From the NCBI GenBank assembly GCA_947501935.1, contig CANMXU010000004.1, positions 1 to 64,000 of the forward strand: a DNA stretch of 64,000 bases, read 5' to 3'. Positions within the stretch are counted from its first letter, which is position 1; every line of letters starts with the position of its first letter. The DNA is from an uncultured Alteromonadaceae bacterium (lineage in GTDB: Bacteria > Pseudomonadota > Gammaproteobacteria > Enterobacterales > Alteromonadaceae). The notes beneath the pieces were generated by a model, which had not been told where the DNA came from, did not search any database, and saw only the letters and a program-made list of their open reading frames with translations. This document shows positions 9,039 to 18,656 of this stretch, piece after piece. Both the position numbers and the translations under genes were made by a program.

Positions 9039-12000
9039 ATGATGAGTTTTTCGGCATTTTTAAATCGATGGTTAAATAGACTGTACAAAAGCATGGCAAT
9101 TGCGCTGGTGCTTTTTGCGGTGCTAATTAGTGCCTTTCGTTTATTATTGCCTTACGCTCATAACTACAAGCTTGGCATTGAAGACTACATTAATAAGCAT
9201 TACCAAAGTAATGTTCATATCGGCGAAATCAGTTTAGGTTGGCAACGTTTTGGCCCAACCTTAATTGCTAAAGAAATACGGCTCTTACAAACCCAAAATA
9301 CCCGTGTTGGTATTAACAATATTGATGTTCGCATCGATTTTTGGCAAAGCTTGTCAGAGCGTAATATTGTTGCCCACCATATCAATCTTGATGGTGTTGA
9401 AGTTTTTTATGATCAAACCGTTGAACTGCTACCTAGTAGCAACAATGAAGTTGATAGCGAGCAAGTACTACTCGACAATATTATTGACTTATTTCTTAGT
9501 CAAATTGATCGCTTCTCTTTAAACAATAGCGAAATAACCGTTAAAAATGAGCACAATCAGCGTACTTTTTTAATTAACCACTTAAATTGGTTAAATCGCG
9601 GTGAGCAACATAACGCCAGTGGTGATGTGCGTATTGGTGGACTTAGCTCTGATCACTTGAAATTGTTAGTTGATTTACGTGGTAGCGATAAAAATCAAAT
9701 GAGTGGTCAAGTTTACCTACAAGCCAATCAACTCAATATTACCCCGTGGTTAGGCAGTATATTTGCCATTGAAAATGATAAGACAGACTCGAATATTAAC
9801 TTTGATGCTTGGTTATCGTTAGAAAACGGTATTACCAAGTCGCTGCAAGTGCAGCTTGGTGAGAATGAAATCTCATGGCAACATGACAACATTGAACAGC
9901 AATTTTTACTCAATCAAGGGCAAGTTTTTGTTAGTCGTCATCCTGATAATAAAGGCTTTGCTTTACATACTTCTCCGCTAAATTTAACTCTCGATAACCA
10001 CCAATGGCAGCCGCTTAATATTGAAGTTAACCAGAATCATCAAGGATTGTTTGCTTATGTTTCTGAACTTGATTTAGCCAGTGCCGCTACGGTTTTTCCA
10101 TTATTGGTTGAGCAGCCTGAAACAAGGTTAATGTTGGCTGAATTGGCACCACAAGGGCAAGTAGATGATATTTATTTTCAGCGTCTAGGTGAAAGTATCA
10201 GTGTTTCTGCCAACTTTGATAACGTTTCCACCGGTTTTAGCCAAGGTATACCGGGAATGGATAATATTTCCGGTCATGCGTTATTTGCTAAAGATATATT
10301 GAAGGTTGATTTTAGCGCAGAAAATGGCGCGTTAGACTTTGATAAACACTTTATGGCGCCGATTGTTTATAACAATATAACTTCTGAAATTTTGCTACGT
10401 TTTGAAGAGCAAGGCATAACGTTTGATGCCAATAATCTTGAATTAGTTTCTGATGAATTGGCTTTATCTGCTGATGTTCGAGTAACCATTCCTAAACAAG
10501 GTTTAGCGGAAATGGCTTTGTTGGCTTCAGTTAAAGATGGCAATGCGAAAGTTGCTGATCATTACTACCCGCATTTATTAATGGGTGAGCCGCTAGTTAA
10601 ATATCTTCAAAACGGTATTCTTGACGGAAAATTAGCACAAGCGCAGGTATTATTTAATGGTCCATTTGCGAAATTTCCGTTTACAGAGCCTGAAGGCATT
10701 TTTGTCGTAGACGCTGAACTTACTGACGGCGTGTTTTCTTTTGATAGCCAGTGGCCAGCGATTGAAAATTTATCAGCAAATTTAAATTTTACTAACAATG
10801 GCATGTTAATCACCGCACGTGCTGGACAGCTTACTGGATTAGATGTTGAAGGCGTTACCACCCAAATAGCCGACTTTACCGAAGGCGTGTTAACGGTTGA
10901 TGCGATAATTAATCAAGCCGACCCTGCCAATGTTACTAAGCTAATGCTGGCAAGTTCGATGAAAAGTACCGTGGGTAAAACCTTAGAACATGTCGTGGTT
11001 ACTCAACCTATTTCTGGCACCTTTAACTTAAACTTACCTTTGGCGAATACTGAGCAAGTAGTTGCTAGCGGTTTAATTGACTTCGACAATAACAATGTAG
11101 CGGTTCAAGCGCCGCAGTTAAACTTCACTAAAGCCAGCGGACAATTAAGCTTTAATAATGATGTTATTAAAGTTGAAAATATCGAGATAGACTGGCTTGG
11201 TTTGCCGCTTAAAGTACAGGTTTCAGCTGAGCAGCAACAAGAATATTATGGCACTAATTTAACCATAGATGCGTTATGGCAAGAAGCGCAGTGGCAGCAA
11301 CAGGTACCAGACATATTAAAGCCATACAGTGGTGGTGAGCTGCAATGGCAAGGCATATTGGCGTTGCATAATCATATAGATGGCGGCTTTTCATATAACT
11401 TTGATATCAACTCAGATCTGAATAATACCGAATTAAAACTTCCTCAGCCGTACTTTAAAGCGTTAGCACAGCAGCAAGCCTTGAATATTAATGTTACTGG
11501 CCGCATTGAGCAATCAACTATTAACGCAACCTTAGGTGAGCAGTTAAGCTTTTATGGTGAACTTGACCATCAAGGCGCGCAATTTTCTCGTTCGCATTTA
11601 GTTTTAGGTGATGAACAAATGTTACTGCCGATGGACGGCTTTCATATAACCACCAAACTTGCACAGGCAAAATTAAGTGAGTGGCAACCTTTTATTAGCG
11701 ATATTCTTGATAGCATTTCAGCAGAACGTTCTTCTCAAGTTAGTCAAAACGATATACAAGAAAATGCTCATTTATTGGCGTCATCAGCAGAGCTCGTAAC
11801 GGAAAAGCCAATGCTTTTTCCTGTACCTGAACGTATTCGTGGCACAATTGCAGAGCTAGACGTTGTTGGTCAACCGTTTACTCAAATTTCGTTTAATTTA
11901 TTAGATCAAAGTACTTGGTGGTTACTAGAGTTCAACGCCAAAGAAGCACGAAGCCAGATTAAGTTTTATCCTGACTGGTTTGCACAAGGTATTGATGTAA

Positions 12001-13091
12001 ATGCTGACTTTTTCCATTTGCCAGTCATTTCAAATGAAAAACTTACCAATGCACAGCTGACAAGTGAATCAGCTGAAAATGAGCATATTGCCACTACTCA
12101 GACAGCAGAGCTTAATGATTTGATTATGGCCAACTTTCCACCACTCAAGTTTCATTGTGACAGCTGTAGTTATGGTCAGCTAGATCTAGGTACTGTAGAC
12201 TTTACTGTTGCCAGAGCTGAACCAGATAAGTTATTAGTTAATCAATTTAGAGCACAGCGTAATAAATCTGAGTTAACTTTTGATTTAAGTTGGGAGCATA
12301 ATCAACAAGGCTCTACGACAAAACTAGTTGGCGACCTTGATATTAAAGACTTAGAAGCTGAACTCGATAAATTTGAATATGCTTCAATGATGAAAGAAAG
12401 TGGCGGAACATCTAGCTTTGATATTCATTGGCAAGGTGCACCACAAGACTTTGTTGTTGCGAGTCTAAATGGTGATATTAATGTTACTTTTGATGATGGT
12501 TATTTAGCTGATGTTGGTGACTCTGCAAGGCTATTTTCGGTATTAAGTTTGCAATCGTTAGTACGTAAATTGACCTTAGATTTTCGTGATATTTTCAGTG
12601 ATGGTATGTTTTATAGCTCGATTAAAGGCGACTTTAATATTAAAGACGGCATTTTATATACAAATAATATGAAAATGAACGGTGCTGCTGGCGACTTATT
12701 AATGATAGGTAATACTGACTTAGACTTAGGTCAATTAGATTATAGTCTTTCTTATAAGCCTAATCTCACTTCAAGCTTACCTGTATTAGCCTGGATAGCG
12801 ACCTTGCAACCAGCGGTATTTTTAGCGGGAATTGCTATTGATCAGGTGATGACTTCGCAGGTGGTTTCTGAATTTAATTTTGAACTCACCGGCACGTTAG
12901 ACGAACCTGACTTTAAAGAAGTAGATCGTAAAACCAAAGATATTAGTGTTGGCCGTTCTACGCCGCCACAAATCGTTGAAAGTTCAGAGGCGATTGAAAA
13001 CTCTGAAGCACTTAAAAAGTTAGAGCAAACACCAAAAGACGGTGAAAAAATCAAATCAAAAAATTTATCACAGGATAATACCAATGGTTAG
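9039..13091 (+). CDS. yhdP: YhdP family AsmA-like envelope lipid transport protein
   Basis: A 1350-residue protein with one N-terminal membrane anchor (about 17-40, MAIALVLFAVLISAFRLLL) and a very long periplasmic part. In E. coli, YhdP with TamB and YdbH is needed for phospholipid movement between inner and outer membranes, and these AsmA-like proteins form an elongated groove. The C-terminal region (residues about 1130-1290, with GDINVTFDDGYL and MNGAAGDLLMIGNTDLDLGQLDYSL) is the conserved AsmA-like part. ATGATG at 9039/9042 offers two possible starts. The gene lies 6 bp after rng and overlaps the next gene by 8 bp, so it is co-transcribed. Confidence 0.93.
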   Translation: MMSFSAFLNRWLNRLYKSMAIALVLFAVLISAFRLLLPYAHNYKLGIEDYINKHYQSNVHIGEISLGWQRFGPTLIAKEIRLLQTQNTRVGINNIDVRIDFWQSLSERNIVAHHINLDGVEVFYDQTVELLPSSNNEVDSEQVLLDNIIDLFLSQIDRFSLNNSEITVKNEHNQRTFLINHLNWLNRGEQHNASGDVRIGGLSSDHLKLLVDLRGSDKNQMSGQVYLQANQLNITPWLGSIFAIENDKTDSNINFDAWLSLENGITKSLQVQLGENEISWQHDNIEQQFLLNQGQVFVSRHPDNKGFALHTSPLNLTLDNHQWQPLNIEVNQNHQGLFAYVSELDLASAATVFPLLVEQPETRLMLAELAPQGQVDDIYFQRLGESISVSANFDNVSTGFSQGIPGMDNISGHALFAKDILKVDFSAENGALDFDKHFMAPIVYNNITSEILLRFEEQGITFDANNLELVSDELALSADVRVTIPKQGLAEMALLASVKDGNAKVADHYYPHLLMGEPLVKYLQNGILDGKLAQAQVLFNGPFAKFPFTEPEGIFVVDAELTDGVFSFDSQWPAIENLSANLNFTNNGMLITARAGQLTGLDVEGVTTQIADFTEGVLTVDAIINQADPANVTKLMLASSMKSTVGKTLEHVVVTQPISGTFNLNLPLANTEQVVASGLIDFDNNNVAVQAPQLNFTKASGQLSFNNDVIKVENIEIDWLGLPLKVQVSAEQQQEYYGTNLTIDALWQEAQWQQQVPDILKPYSGGELQWQGILALHNHIDGGFSYNFDINSDLNNTELKLPQPYFKALAQQQALNINVTGRIEQSTINATLGEQLSFYGELDHQGAQFSRSHLVLGDEQMLLPMDGFHITTKLAQAKLSEWQPFISDILDSISAERSSQVSQNDIQENAHLLASSAELVTEKPMLFPVPERIRGTIAELDVVGQPFTQISFNLLDQSTWWLLEFNAKEARSQIKFYPDWFAQGIDVNADFFHLPVISNEKLTNAQLTSESAENEHIATTQTAELNDLIMANFPPLKFHCDSCSYGQLDLGTVDFTVARAEPDKLLVNQFRAQRNKSELTFDLSWEHNQQGSTTKLVGDLDIKDLEAELDKFEYASMMKESGGTSSFDIHWQGAPQDFVVASLNGDINVTFDDGYLADVGDSARLFSVLSLQSLVRKLTLDFRDIFSDGMFYSSIKGDFNIKDGILYTNNMKMNGAAGDLLMIGNTDLDLGQLDYSLSYKPNLTSSLPVLAWIATLQPAVFLAGIAIDQVMTSQVVSEFNFELTGTLDEPDFKEVDRKTKDISVGRSTPPQIVESSEAIENSEALKKLEQTPKDGEKIKSKNLSQDNTNG

Positions 13092-13920
13092 GCTGTCAGC
13101 AATTCAACTTTGCTCTAGCCCTAATGTCAGTGAAAACCTTGCCGCAATCACAACCGAATTAGCCTTATTAACACCAGCAGATGAACATATTGTCGTATTG
13201 CCAGAGTGCTGTTTATTTTTTGGTGCAGCCGATCAAGGTCAATTATCGTTAGCTATTCAAACCAATGAAAGCGCTGAGTTGGTGAATGGTTTAGCTGCCT
13301 TAGCTGTTAAGTTTCATGTGTATTTAGTGGCGGGAACTATTCCGTTAATAACTGCAGCTGGCGACAAATTTACCAATAGCTGCTGCGTTTTTTCACCATT
13401 GGGTCAGCTGATCAGTCAATACGATAAAATTCATTTATTTGATGTTGAAGTAGCAGATAATGAGAAAAACTATCTGGAATCAAAGTATACTCAGGCAGGT
13501 AAGGCACTAAAACTAGCGGATACGCCGTCAATACGACTAGGCTTATCGGTTTGTTATGATTTACGTTTTCCTGAGCTTTATCGGCAATTACGCAACCAAG
13601 GCGCAGATATTATTTGTGTTCCAAGTGCGTTTACCTGTGTTACCGGAGCCGCACATTGGCAAGCATTATTGCAAGCTCGTGCGATAGAAAACCAAGTTTA
13701 TATTATTGCCGCAGGGCAGACAGGCAAACATGCCAATGGCCGAAAAACATGGGGCCATAGCATGATTATTAGCCCATGGGGCGAAATTTTGTCTTGCCAA
13801 CCAAGCGGCCAAGGCAGTGTCAGTGCAAGTTTTGATCGAGCTGAGCTGGAAAGCATTAGAGCCAGCATGCCCGTATCAAAACATAACCAATTCACAACAG
13901 AGTTAATTTCATATGAATAA
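13084..13920 (+). CDS. Nit-type carbon-nitrogen hydrolase, probable deaminated glutathione amidase
   Basis: A 278-residue cytoplasmic nitrilase-superfamily amidase. The catalytic triad is visible as Glu41 (VLPECC), Lys115 ([11 protein letters not shown]) and Cys157 ([14 protein letters not shown]). The KIHLFDV stretch and overall length match the Nit1/NitA branch, which repairs deaminated glutathione to 2-oxoglutarate and Cys-Gly. The substrate is inferred from similarity. The ATG at 13084 is preceded by AGGA about 8 nt upstream and overlaps yhdP by 8 bp; an upstream in-frame GTG at 13042 lies within yhdP and is less likely. It also overlaps tldD by 8 bp, placing it between yhdP and tldD. Confidence 0.88.
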   Translation: MVRLSAIQLCSSPNVSENLAAITTELALLTPADEHIVVLPECCLFFGAADQGQLSLAIQTNESAELVNGLAALAVKFHVYLVAGTIPLITAAGDKFTNSCCVFSPLGQLISQYDKIHLFDVEVADNEKNYLESKYTQAGKALKLADTPSIRLGLSVCYDLRFPELYRQLRNQGADIICVPSAFTCVTGAAHWQALLQARAIENQVYIIAAGQTGKHANGRKTWGHSMIISPWGEILSCQPSGQGSVSASFDRAELESIRASMPVSKHNQFTTELISYE

Positions 13921-15352
13921 TGTTGAGCGTGAGCTCTTAGCTGATAGTCAAATTGACGATGCAGTATTAAGCCAAACTTTAGATAGTATTTATCAGCGTA
14001 AAGTTGATTTAGCTGATTTATATTTTCAGTCAAGCCGCCATGAATCATGGATGCTTGAAGACGGCATTGTTAAAGAAGGTTCATATAATATTGAACGTGG
14101 CGTCGGTGTTCGTGCGGTTTCAGGTGAAAAAACTGGCTTTGCTTATTCTGACGATATTACTGTTGATGCATTAAAAAAAGCAGCCGATGCAGCCAAAGGC
14201 ATTGCTAATGCAGGGCAGTCGGGCACAGTTAAAGCGTTTTCACGCACTCAACCTATCGAAATTTACACGTCAGTAGACCCGCTAGCAAGTCTTGCTCAAG
14301 AAGCAAAAATTAGCTTGCTACATGAAGTTGAAGCCCATGCTCGCGCACAAGATAAACGGGTAAAACAAGTTATTGTTAGCCTTTCTGGGGTTTACGAAAA
14401 AATTCTTGTGGCGGCTAGTGACGGCACTTACGCAACAGATATTCGTCCATTAGTACGTTTAAATTGTTCTGTATTGGTTGAAGATAACGGCAAGCGTGAA
14501 CGCGGTACTGGCGGCGGCGGTGCACGAACAGATTACAGTTATTTTTTCGAAAGTGAAAATGGCCAGTTCCGTTATAAAAACTACGCCGAAGAAGCGGTTA
14601 GGCAAGCGCTAGTAAACTTAGTTGCGATAGATGCACCAGCTGGCATGTTACCAGTAGTGCTAGGTTCAGGTTGGCCTGCAGTATTATTACATGAAGCTGT
14701 TGGTCATGGCTTAGAAGGTGACTTTAACCGTAAAGGTTCTTCAGCCTTTTCTGGTAAAGTTGGTCAGCAAGTAACATCAAGTCTTTGTACTATTGTTGAT
14801 GACGGCACTTTAGCTAATCGCCGTGGCTCGGTCAGTATTGATGATGAAGGTACACCAGGACAATATAATGTCTTAATCGAAAAAGGCATTTTAAAAGGTT
14901 ACATGCAAGACAAGCAAAATGCTGCCTTAATGGGCGTTAAACCAACGGGTAATGGCCGTCGTGAGTCTTATGCACATTTACCTATGCCACGTATGACCAA
15001 TACATATATGTTAGCGGGTGAGCATGACCCTAAAGACATTATTAAGTCAGTGAAAAAAGGCATTTATGCGCCGCACTTTGCTGGTGGCCAAGTTGATATT
15101 ACTTCGGGTAAATTTGTATTTACCAGCTCAGAGGCATATTTAATTGAAGATGGCGAAATTACTGCACCGGTTAAAGGTGCTACTTTAATTGGTAGTGGTC
15201 CTGAAGCTATGCAAAAAGTAAGCATGGTTGGTAATGACTTAGCACTTGATGCTGGAGTTGGTGTATGTGGTAAAGACGGACAAAGTGTGCCAGTAGGTGT
15301 TGGCCAACCAACATTGAAAATTGATGAAATGACTATCGGTGGTACGCAATAG
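13913..15352 (+). CDS. tldD: Metalloprotease TldD
   Basis: A 479-residue zinc metalloprotease subunit of the TldD/TldE heterodimer, a cytoplasmic peptidase that matures microcin B17 and degrades the CcdA antitoxin in E. coli. The HExxxH zinc motif is at His260-Glu261-His265 in [13 protein letters not shown]. Other family signatures are the Gly-rich loop [12 protein letters not shown] and MPRMTNTYM. The ATG overlaps the Nit gene by 8 bp. Its partner pmbA (tldE) lies 1.75 kb downstream on the same strand beyond three reverse genes. A run of period-7 repeats and a weak hairpin follow the stop. Confidence 0.97.
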   Translation: MNNVERELLADSQIDDAVLSQTLDSIYQRKVDLADLYFQSSRHESWMLEDGIVKEGSYNIERGVGVRAVSGEKTGFAYSDDITVDALKKAADAAKGIANAGQSGTVKAFSRTQPIEIYTSVDPLASLAQEAKISLLHEVEAHARAQDKRVKQVIVSLSGVYEKILVAASDGTYATDIRPLVRLNCSVLVEDNGKRERGTGGGGARTDYSYFFESENGQFRYKNYAEEAVRQALVNLVAIDAPAGMLPVVLGSGWPAVLLHEAVGHGLEGDFNRKGSSAFSGKVGQQVTSSLCTIVDDGTLANRRGSVSIDDEGTPGQYNVLIEKGILKGYMQDKQNAALMGVKPTGNGRRESYAHLPMPRMTNTYMLAGEHDPKDIIKSVKKGIYAPHFAGGQVDITSGKFVFTSSEAYLIEDGEITAPVKGATLIGSGPEAMQKVSMVGNDLALDAGVGVCGKDGQSVPVGVGQPTLKIDEMTIGGTQ

Positions 15353-15360
15353 TGAACAGC

Positions 15361-15409
15361 TAACATCTAGCACTAACGAGTTAATAGTTAGTAGTTAGTG
15401 CTTATTGCC
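15361..15409. repeat. 7-bp tandem repeat array after tldD
   Basis: Seven heptamers in one phase: TAACATC, TAGCACT, AACGAGT, TAATAGT, TAGTAGT, TAGTGCT, TATTGCC. Within the array AGCACTAAC (15369-15377) and GTTAGTGCT (15394-15402) form a 9-bp inverted repeat, so the array may double as a weak terminator for tldD. Confidence 0.45.
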
Positions 15410-15420
15410 TGAATTTAGGA

Positions 15421-15477
15421 AAACCTTTTATTTTGTCTGCAGAGTTAACTTTTGCATTCATAGTAGAAGGTTTTTTT
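15421..15477 (+). terminator. Possible terminator downstream of tldD
   Basis: AAACCTT (15421-15427) can pair with AAGGTTT (15467-15473), followed by further Ts to 15477. The loop is long (about 39 nt), so support is weak. Confidence 0.25.
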
Positions 15478-15488
15478 ATGTCTGACTT

Positions 15489-15626
15489 TTAGTGCTCGAA
15501 AACTTCTTGCTGCTCTGACTTTTCTACTCGAATATCAAAGTCACGTGGCCAGTCAGTATTGTCATAATCAAACTCGGTTGGCTCTAATGCTTTGTCTTTA
15601 TTTGAAACGATATGTAGATTGTTCAT
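15489..15626 (-). CDS. Small acidic protein of 45 residues, unknown function
   Basis: This short reverse-strand frame begins with ATG at 15626 and ends with TAA at 15489. I do not recognise it. The product starts MNNLHIVSNKDK, has a central acidic-aromatic stretch EFDYDNTDWPRDFDIR and ends QEVFEH; it is acidic and has no signal peptide or membrane segment, so it is probably cytoplasmic. The case for a real gene is a clear ribosome site (GAGGT, 7 nt before the ATG), a sigma-70-like promoter 38 bp further upstream (TTGTAA, 16 bp, TAAAAT) and ordinary codon use for the region. It lies alone between tldD and a membrane-protein gene. Confidence 0.6.
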   Translation of the reverse strand: MNNLHIVSNKDKALEPTEFDYDNTDWPRDFDIRVEKSEQQEVFEH

Positions 15627-15664
15627 TTAATTGACCTCTATCAGACTAAGTGATTACTGTACGT

Positions 15665-15692
15665 ATTTTATTCTTATGTAGTATTTTTACAA
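15665..15692 (-). promoter_or_regulatory. Candidate promoter of the 45-residue protein gene
   Basis: On the reverse strand TTGTAA (15692-15687) and TAAAAT (15670-15665) are separated by 16 bp. The predicted start of transcription would leave a leader of about 30 nt containing the GAGGT ribosome site. Confidence 0.4.
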
Positions 15693-15920
15693 CACCAAGC
15701 CGTTTAAATCAAGTTTTAAATGATGCACTCATTCATAATGTAGTTTTATTACATCGTAATTTTGGGTTGTATTAAGTTGATTTGTGCGTTTATAGAGGCA
15801 ATTGCGCAAGGGGATAACAGCCAGTATACGAATGACTTGAATATAGCTCTACTGGCAATAAATATTTGATTATGAGGTAGTTAAGCCAACTGGTTGATGA
15901 GTTTTTGCACTAAAAAGCTA

Positions 15921-16316
15921 TCACAGCACAGATTGTTTTTTGTTGAAAACCTTTTTATTTGACCATGCGCAAGTCATAGACCACACTGCCAGCACAATAA
16001 AAACGCTATGAATTAAAGTGAAATAACTGATCACATAAACCCAAGTCCATGCTGAATTAAACCCGCCAAGCACTATCATTAATAACGTGACCGCACCTAA
16101 GAAAAAAGCGGCAATTAAATTTAATTTAATGGCGAAATGAATATGGTAATGTGCGAGAGATCCGGGTGGGTGTTGAGAACGTTTTACCATTAACCAAATA
16201 AAGCTCAGCACAGGTAAAAAAGTAAGGTTGAGCAGTGAAGCCATTGCTGCATGAGCGGCTACTTTATTGTTTTTATTGGCAGATTTATCGAGATCGTTGG
16301 TTTCTGTTAATGTCAT
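15921..16316 (-). CDS. Small multi-pass membrane protein, function unknown
   Basis: A 131-residue protein with a polar N-terminus (1-24) and three or four membrane segments (about 25-43, 64-85, 90-117). The layout resembles small DUF4870-like membrane proteins, but I do not recognise a specific family with confidence. The ATG at 16316 is preceded by GGAGCGG on the reverse strand, supporting this start. It lies downstream of darP on the same strand, but a strong terminator between them argues for separate transcription. No catalytic or ligand motif is apparent. Confidence 0.75.
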   Translation of the reverse strand: MTLTETNDLDKSANKNNKVAAHAAMASLLNLTFLPVLSFIWLMVKRSQHPPGSLAHYHIHFAIKLNLIAAFFLGAVTLLMIVLGGFNSAWTWVYVISYFTLIHSVFIVLAVWSMTCAWSNKKVFNKKQSVL

Positions 16317-16366
16317 TTTTCCGCTCCATCAGCGTAATGTCACTTTAAGCTTACATGATATTGACT

Positions 16367-16405
16367 AAAAAACTAGCGCTGCCAACATTCAGCACTAGTT
16401 TTTTT
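16367..16405 (-). terminator. Terminator after darP
   Basis: A 13-bp stem with one mismatch (16369-16381 with 16390-16402) and an 8-nt loop, with A/T runs on both sides so that the reverse strand ends in a run of T. It closes darP and could act in both directions. Confidence 0.75.
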
Positions 16406-16413
16406 CAAAAAAT

Positions 16414-16932
16414 TTACTGCTTAATATTTTCTTTAAGGTAAGAAAATAAATCACGGTAGTATTTACCTAGCTTTTCTGCGGCTTTTTCTTTACTTGCTTG
16501 TCTAACTAGCTGGCGAAGCTTTTGTCGCTCAAGCGTTGGTGTATCACTGAGTAGGCTTTCAATTTTCTCATTGCCTTGGTCAATCAACTCATCTCTTAGT
16601 GCTTCTAAATAAACGAACTTAGCGGTTTCTTGTTGATGTTTATTTGCCATAACGTCAAGTGCTTGATTAATTGGCTCAAGATCTGTTTCTGATAGTACTT
16701 TAGCAACATAGCGAACATGACGGCGTAAAGCTTCGTGCTTGTTAAGAATTTTGTCTGCTAGCACTAGGTTTTCTTTAAGCTCATCGGTCAGCGGTAAACG
16801 GCTACGTTGGTGCTTTGACATTTTTATTAATTTATAAGCGTAGTCTTGTAAGCGCAGCATTTCTCTTTTGACTTCAGATTTACTTTTTAAATCTTCATCG
16901 AAGTCGTCGATATCATTGGCAGAGTGGGGCAT
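16414..16932 (-). CDS. darP: Dual-action ribosomal maturation protein DarP (YjgA)
   Basis: A 172-residue basic helical protein that associates with late pre-50S particles and promotes maturation of the peptidyl-transferase region. It matches the YjgA/DUF615 family: SKSEVKREMLRLQDYAYKLIKM near the N-terminus, DLEPINQALD in the middle and ERQKLRQLVRQASKEK followed by YYRDLFSYLKE at the end. Length is close to E. coli DarP (183). It is transcribed away from pmbA, the same divergent arrangement as yjgA-pmbA in E. coli. Confidence 0.94.
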   Translation of the reverse strand: MPHSANDIDDFDEDLKSKSEVKREMLRLQDYAYKLIKMSKHQRSRLPLTDELKENLVLADKILNKHEALRRHVRYVAKVLSETDLEPINQALDVMANKHQQETAKFVYLEALRDELIDQGNEKIESLLSDTPTLERQKLRQLVRQASKEKAAEKLGKYYRDLFSYLKENIKQ

Positions 16933-17105
16933 AATGTTAACTATTAAGTAATAATAGCCACAGTATACAACAAACTCGCTTTCGCTAAAAAGATCGCTAA
17001 GCCATTTCTTGTAATTATTTATTGGTTAACGTGTAAATCAGTAAAATAAACAGGCGCTTCACAGAGTGAAGCTAATGAACGTGCCATAAGAGTATTAAAA
17101 ATATC

Positions 17106-18449
17106 ATGACAGAAACAGACACTATTAAACAACAACTTAGCCAAGTAAAAGAGCGTGTTGCTCAAGCCTTAATTTTAGCTGAAAAACTAGGAGCTGACAG
17201 TGCTGAAGTAGCAATGAGCCGCCAACAAGGACTAAGTGTTGGTACCCGAATGGGAGAAGTTGAAACTGTTGAGTTTACCAATGATGGTGCTTTAGGTATT
17301 ACTGTTTATAAAGAAGGGCGAAAAGGCAGTGCTTCTACCGCCGATCTTTCTCAAGATGCATTAAACCAAGCAGTGCAAGCTGCGGTTAATATTGCTAAAT
17401 ATACCTCAGTGGATGACTGCTCTGGTTTAGCCGATAAAGAGATGCTGGCGATGACGCCGCCAGATCTTGATTTATTTCACCCCAAAGTACTAAGCACCGA
17501 TAAAGCCATTGAAATTGCCAAACAATGTGAAGAAGCTTCACTGAGTTATGATAAGCGTATTACTAATTCAGACGGTGCTACGCTTGCTTGTTTTGAAGGC
17601 TTTAAAGTATATGGTAATAGCCATGGACAATTAGTAGGTTACCCAAGCAGCCGCCACAGTTTAAGTTGTGTTGCTATTGCTACTGAAAACGAAGATATGC
17701 AGCGTGATTACGCTTACAGTGTTGATCGTGATTTTAATCAATTAGATAACCCTGAAATAATTGGTAAAAAAGCGGCTAAAGAAGCACTTTCGCGCTTAAA
17801 TGCACAAAAGCTTGCTACCGCTAAAGTGCCGGTACTGTTTCGTGCTGATATTGCCAATTCACTGTTTGGACATTTTATTGCTGCGATCAGTGGTGGTAAT
17901 TTATACCGTAAATCATCATTTTTACTTGATGCCTTAGGTCAGCAGATATTCCCAGAATTTTTAACGATTGAAGAGCGTCCACATTTATTAAAAGCACTAG
18001 CGAGTAGCCCTTTTGATAGCGAAGGGGTTAGAACAGTTGATCGTAATATCATCACCAATGGCAGTTTAGATACGTATTTATTAACCAGTTACTCTGCGCG
18101 TAAATTGGGCTTAGCCACTACTGGACATGCTGGTGGTATTCATAACTGGCAAGTCTCAGCCAATGGTGGTGATTTTAATTCAATGTTAAAGCAGCTTGGC
18201 ACTGGCTTGTTAGTCACTGAATTAATGGGCCAAGGGGTGAATGTGGTTAATGGCGACTATTCACGAGGTGCTGCTGGCTTTTGGGTTGAAAACGGTGAAA
18301 TAGCTTACCCTGTTGCTGAAATTACCATTGCTGGGCGCTTACAGGATATGTTTAAAGGTATAGTTGCTGTAGGTAGTGATACTGATTTACATGGCAGCAT
18401 TCGCACTGGCTCTGTATTGGTTGACTCTATTCAAATTGCAGGTGTATAA
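17106..18449 (+). CDS. pmbA: Metalloprotease PmbA/TldE
   Basis: A 447-residue partner of TldD in the TldD/TldE protease; it forms the substrate chamber but lacks the HExxxH zinc site, which is absent here as expected. Family features include AVEVAMSRQQGLSV-like N-terminal sequence, FTNDGALGITVY, the conserved TGHAGGIHNW and the C-terminal LVTELMGQGVNVVNGDYSRGAAGFWVENG. It starts at ATG 17106 and is divergent from darP, with a promoter presumably in the 173-bp gap. A good terminator follows. Confidence 0.97.
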   Translation: MTETDTIKQQLSQVKERVAQALILAEKLGADSAEVAMSRQQGLSVGTRMGEVETVEFTNDGALGITVYKEGRKGSASTADLSQDALNQAVQAAVNIAKYTSVDDCSGLADKEMLAMTPPDLDLFHPKVLSTDKAIEIAKQCEEASLSYDKRITNSDGATLACFEGFKVYGNSHGQLVGYPSSRHSLSCVAIATENEDMQRDYAYSVDRDFNQLDNPEIIGKKAAKEALSRLNAQKLATAKVPVLFRADIANSLFGHFIAAISGGNLYRKSSFLLDALGQQIFPEFLTIEERPHLLKALASSPFDSEGVRTVDRNIITNGSLDTYLLTSYSARKLGLATTGHAGGIHNWQVSANGGDFNSMLKQLGTGLLVTELMGQGVNVVNGDYSRGAAGFWVENGEIAYPVAEITIAGRLQDMFKGIVAVGSDTDLHGSIRTGSVLVDSIQIAGV

Positions 18450-18498
18450 CTTTGTAACTGTGATTAACATTTAATTAACTTAAGCTGACGTTAGCTTG

Positions 18499-18537
18499 AC
18501 AAAGCCTTGACACAAACTTGACGCAAGGCTTTGTTTT
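18499..18537 (+). terminator. Terminator after pmbA
   Basis: A perfect 11-bp stem, ACAAAGCCTTG (18499-18509) with CAAGGCTTTGT (18524-18534), a 14-nt loop and a short T run. Confidence 0.65.
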
Positions 18538-18656
18538 CGGTTGTTATCCTTATTTCATTTCGTTTTATTACATTTAGCCGCTTAACTATAACACTCTTGC
18601 TTTATGCTATTTTGTAAGATGAGCCACTGATAATGGTTCTAAAAAGAGTAGCGTGT

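Larger units (their letters stand above)
15353..15920. other. 568-bp region between tldD and the membrane-protein gene
   Basis: This stretch holds the heptamer array at 15361-15409, a possible terminator at 15421-15477, the 45-codon reverse gene at 15489-15626 and its candidate promoter at 15665-15692. From about 15700 to 15920 I see only AT-rich sequence with no gene or clear signal. Confidence 0.5.

Noticed and set aside
13042..13083. GTG-initiated N-terminal extension of the Nit amidase
   Set aside because: The extra residues are Lys/Asn-rich, lie within yhdP, and the ATG at 13084 gives the family N-terminus with a ribosome site.
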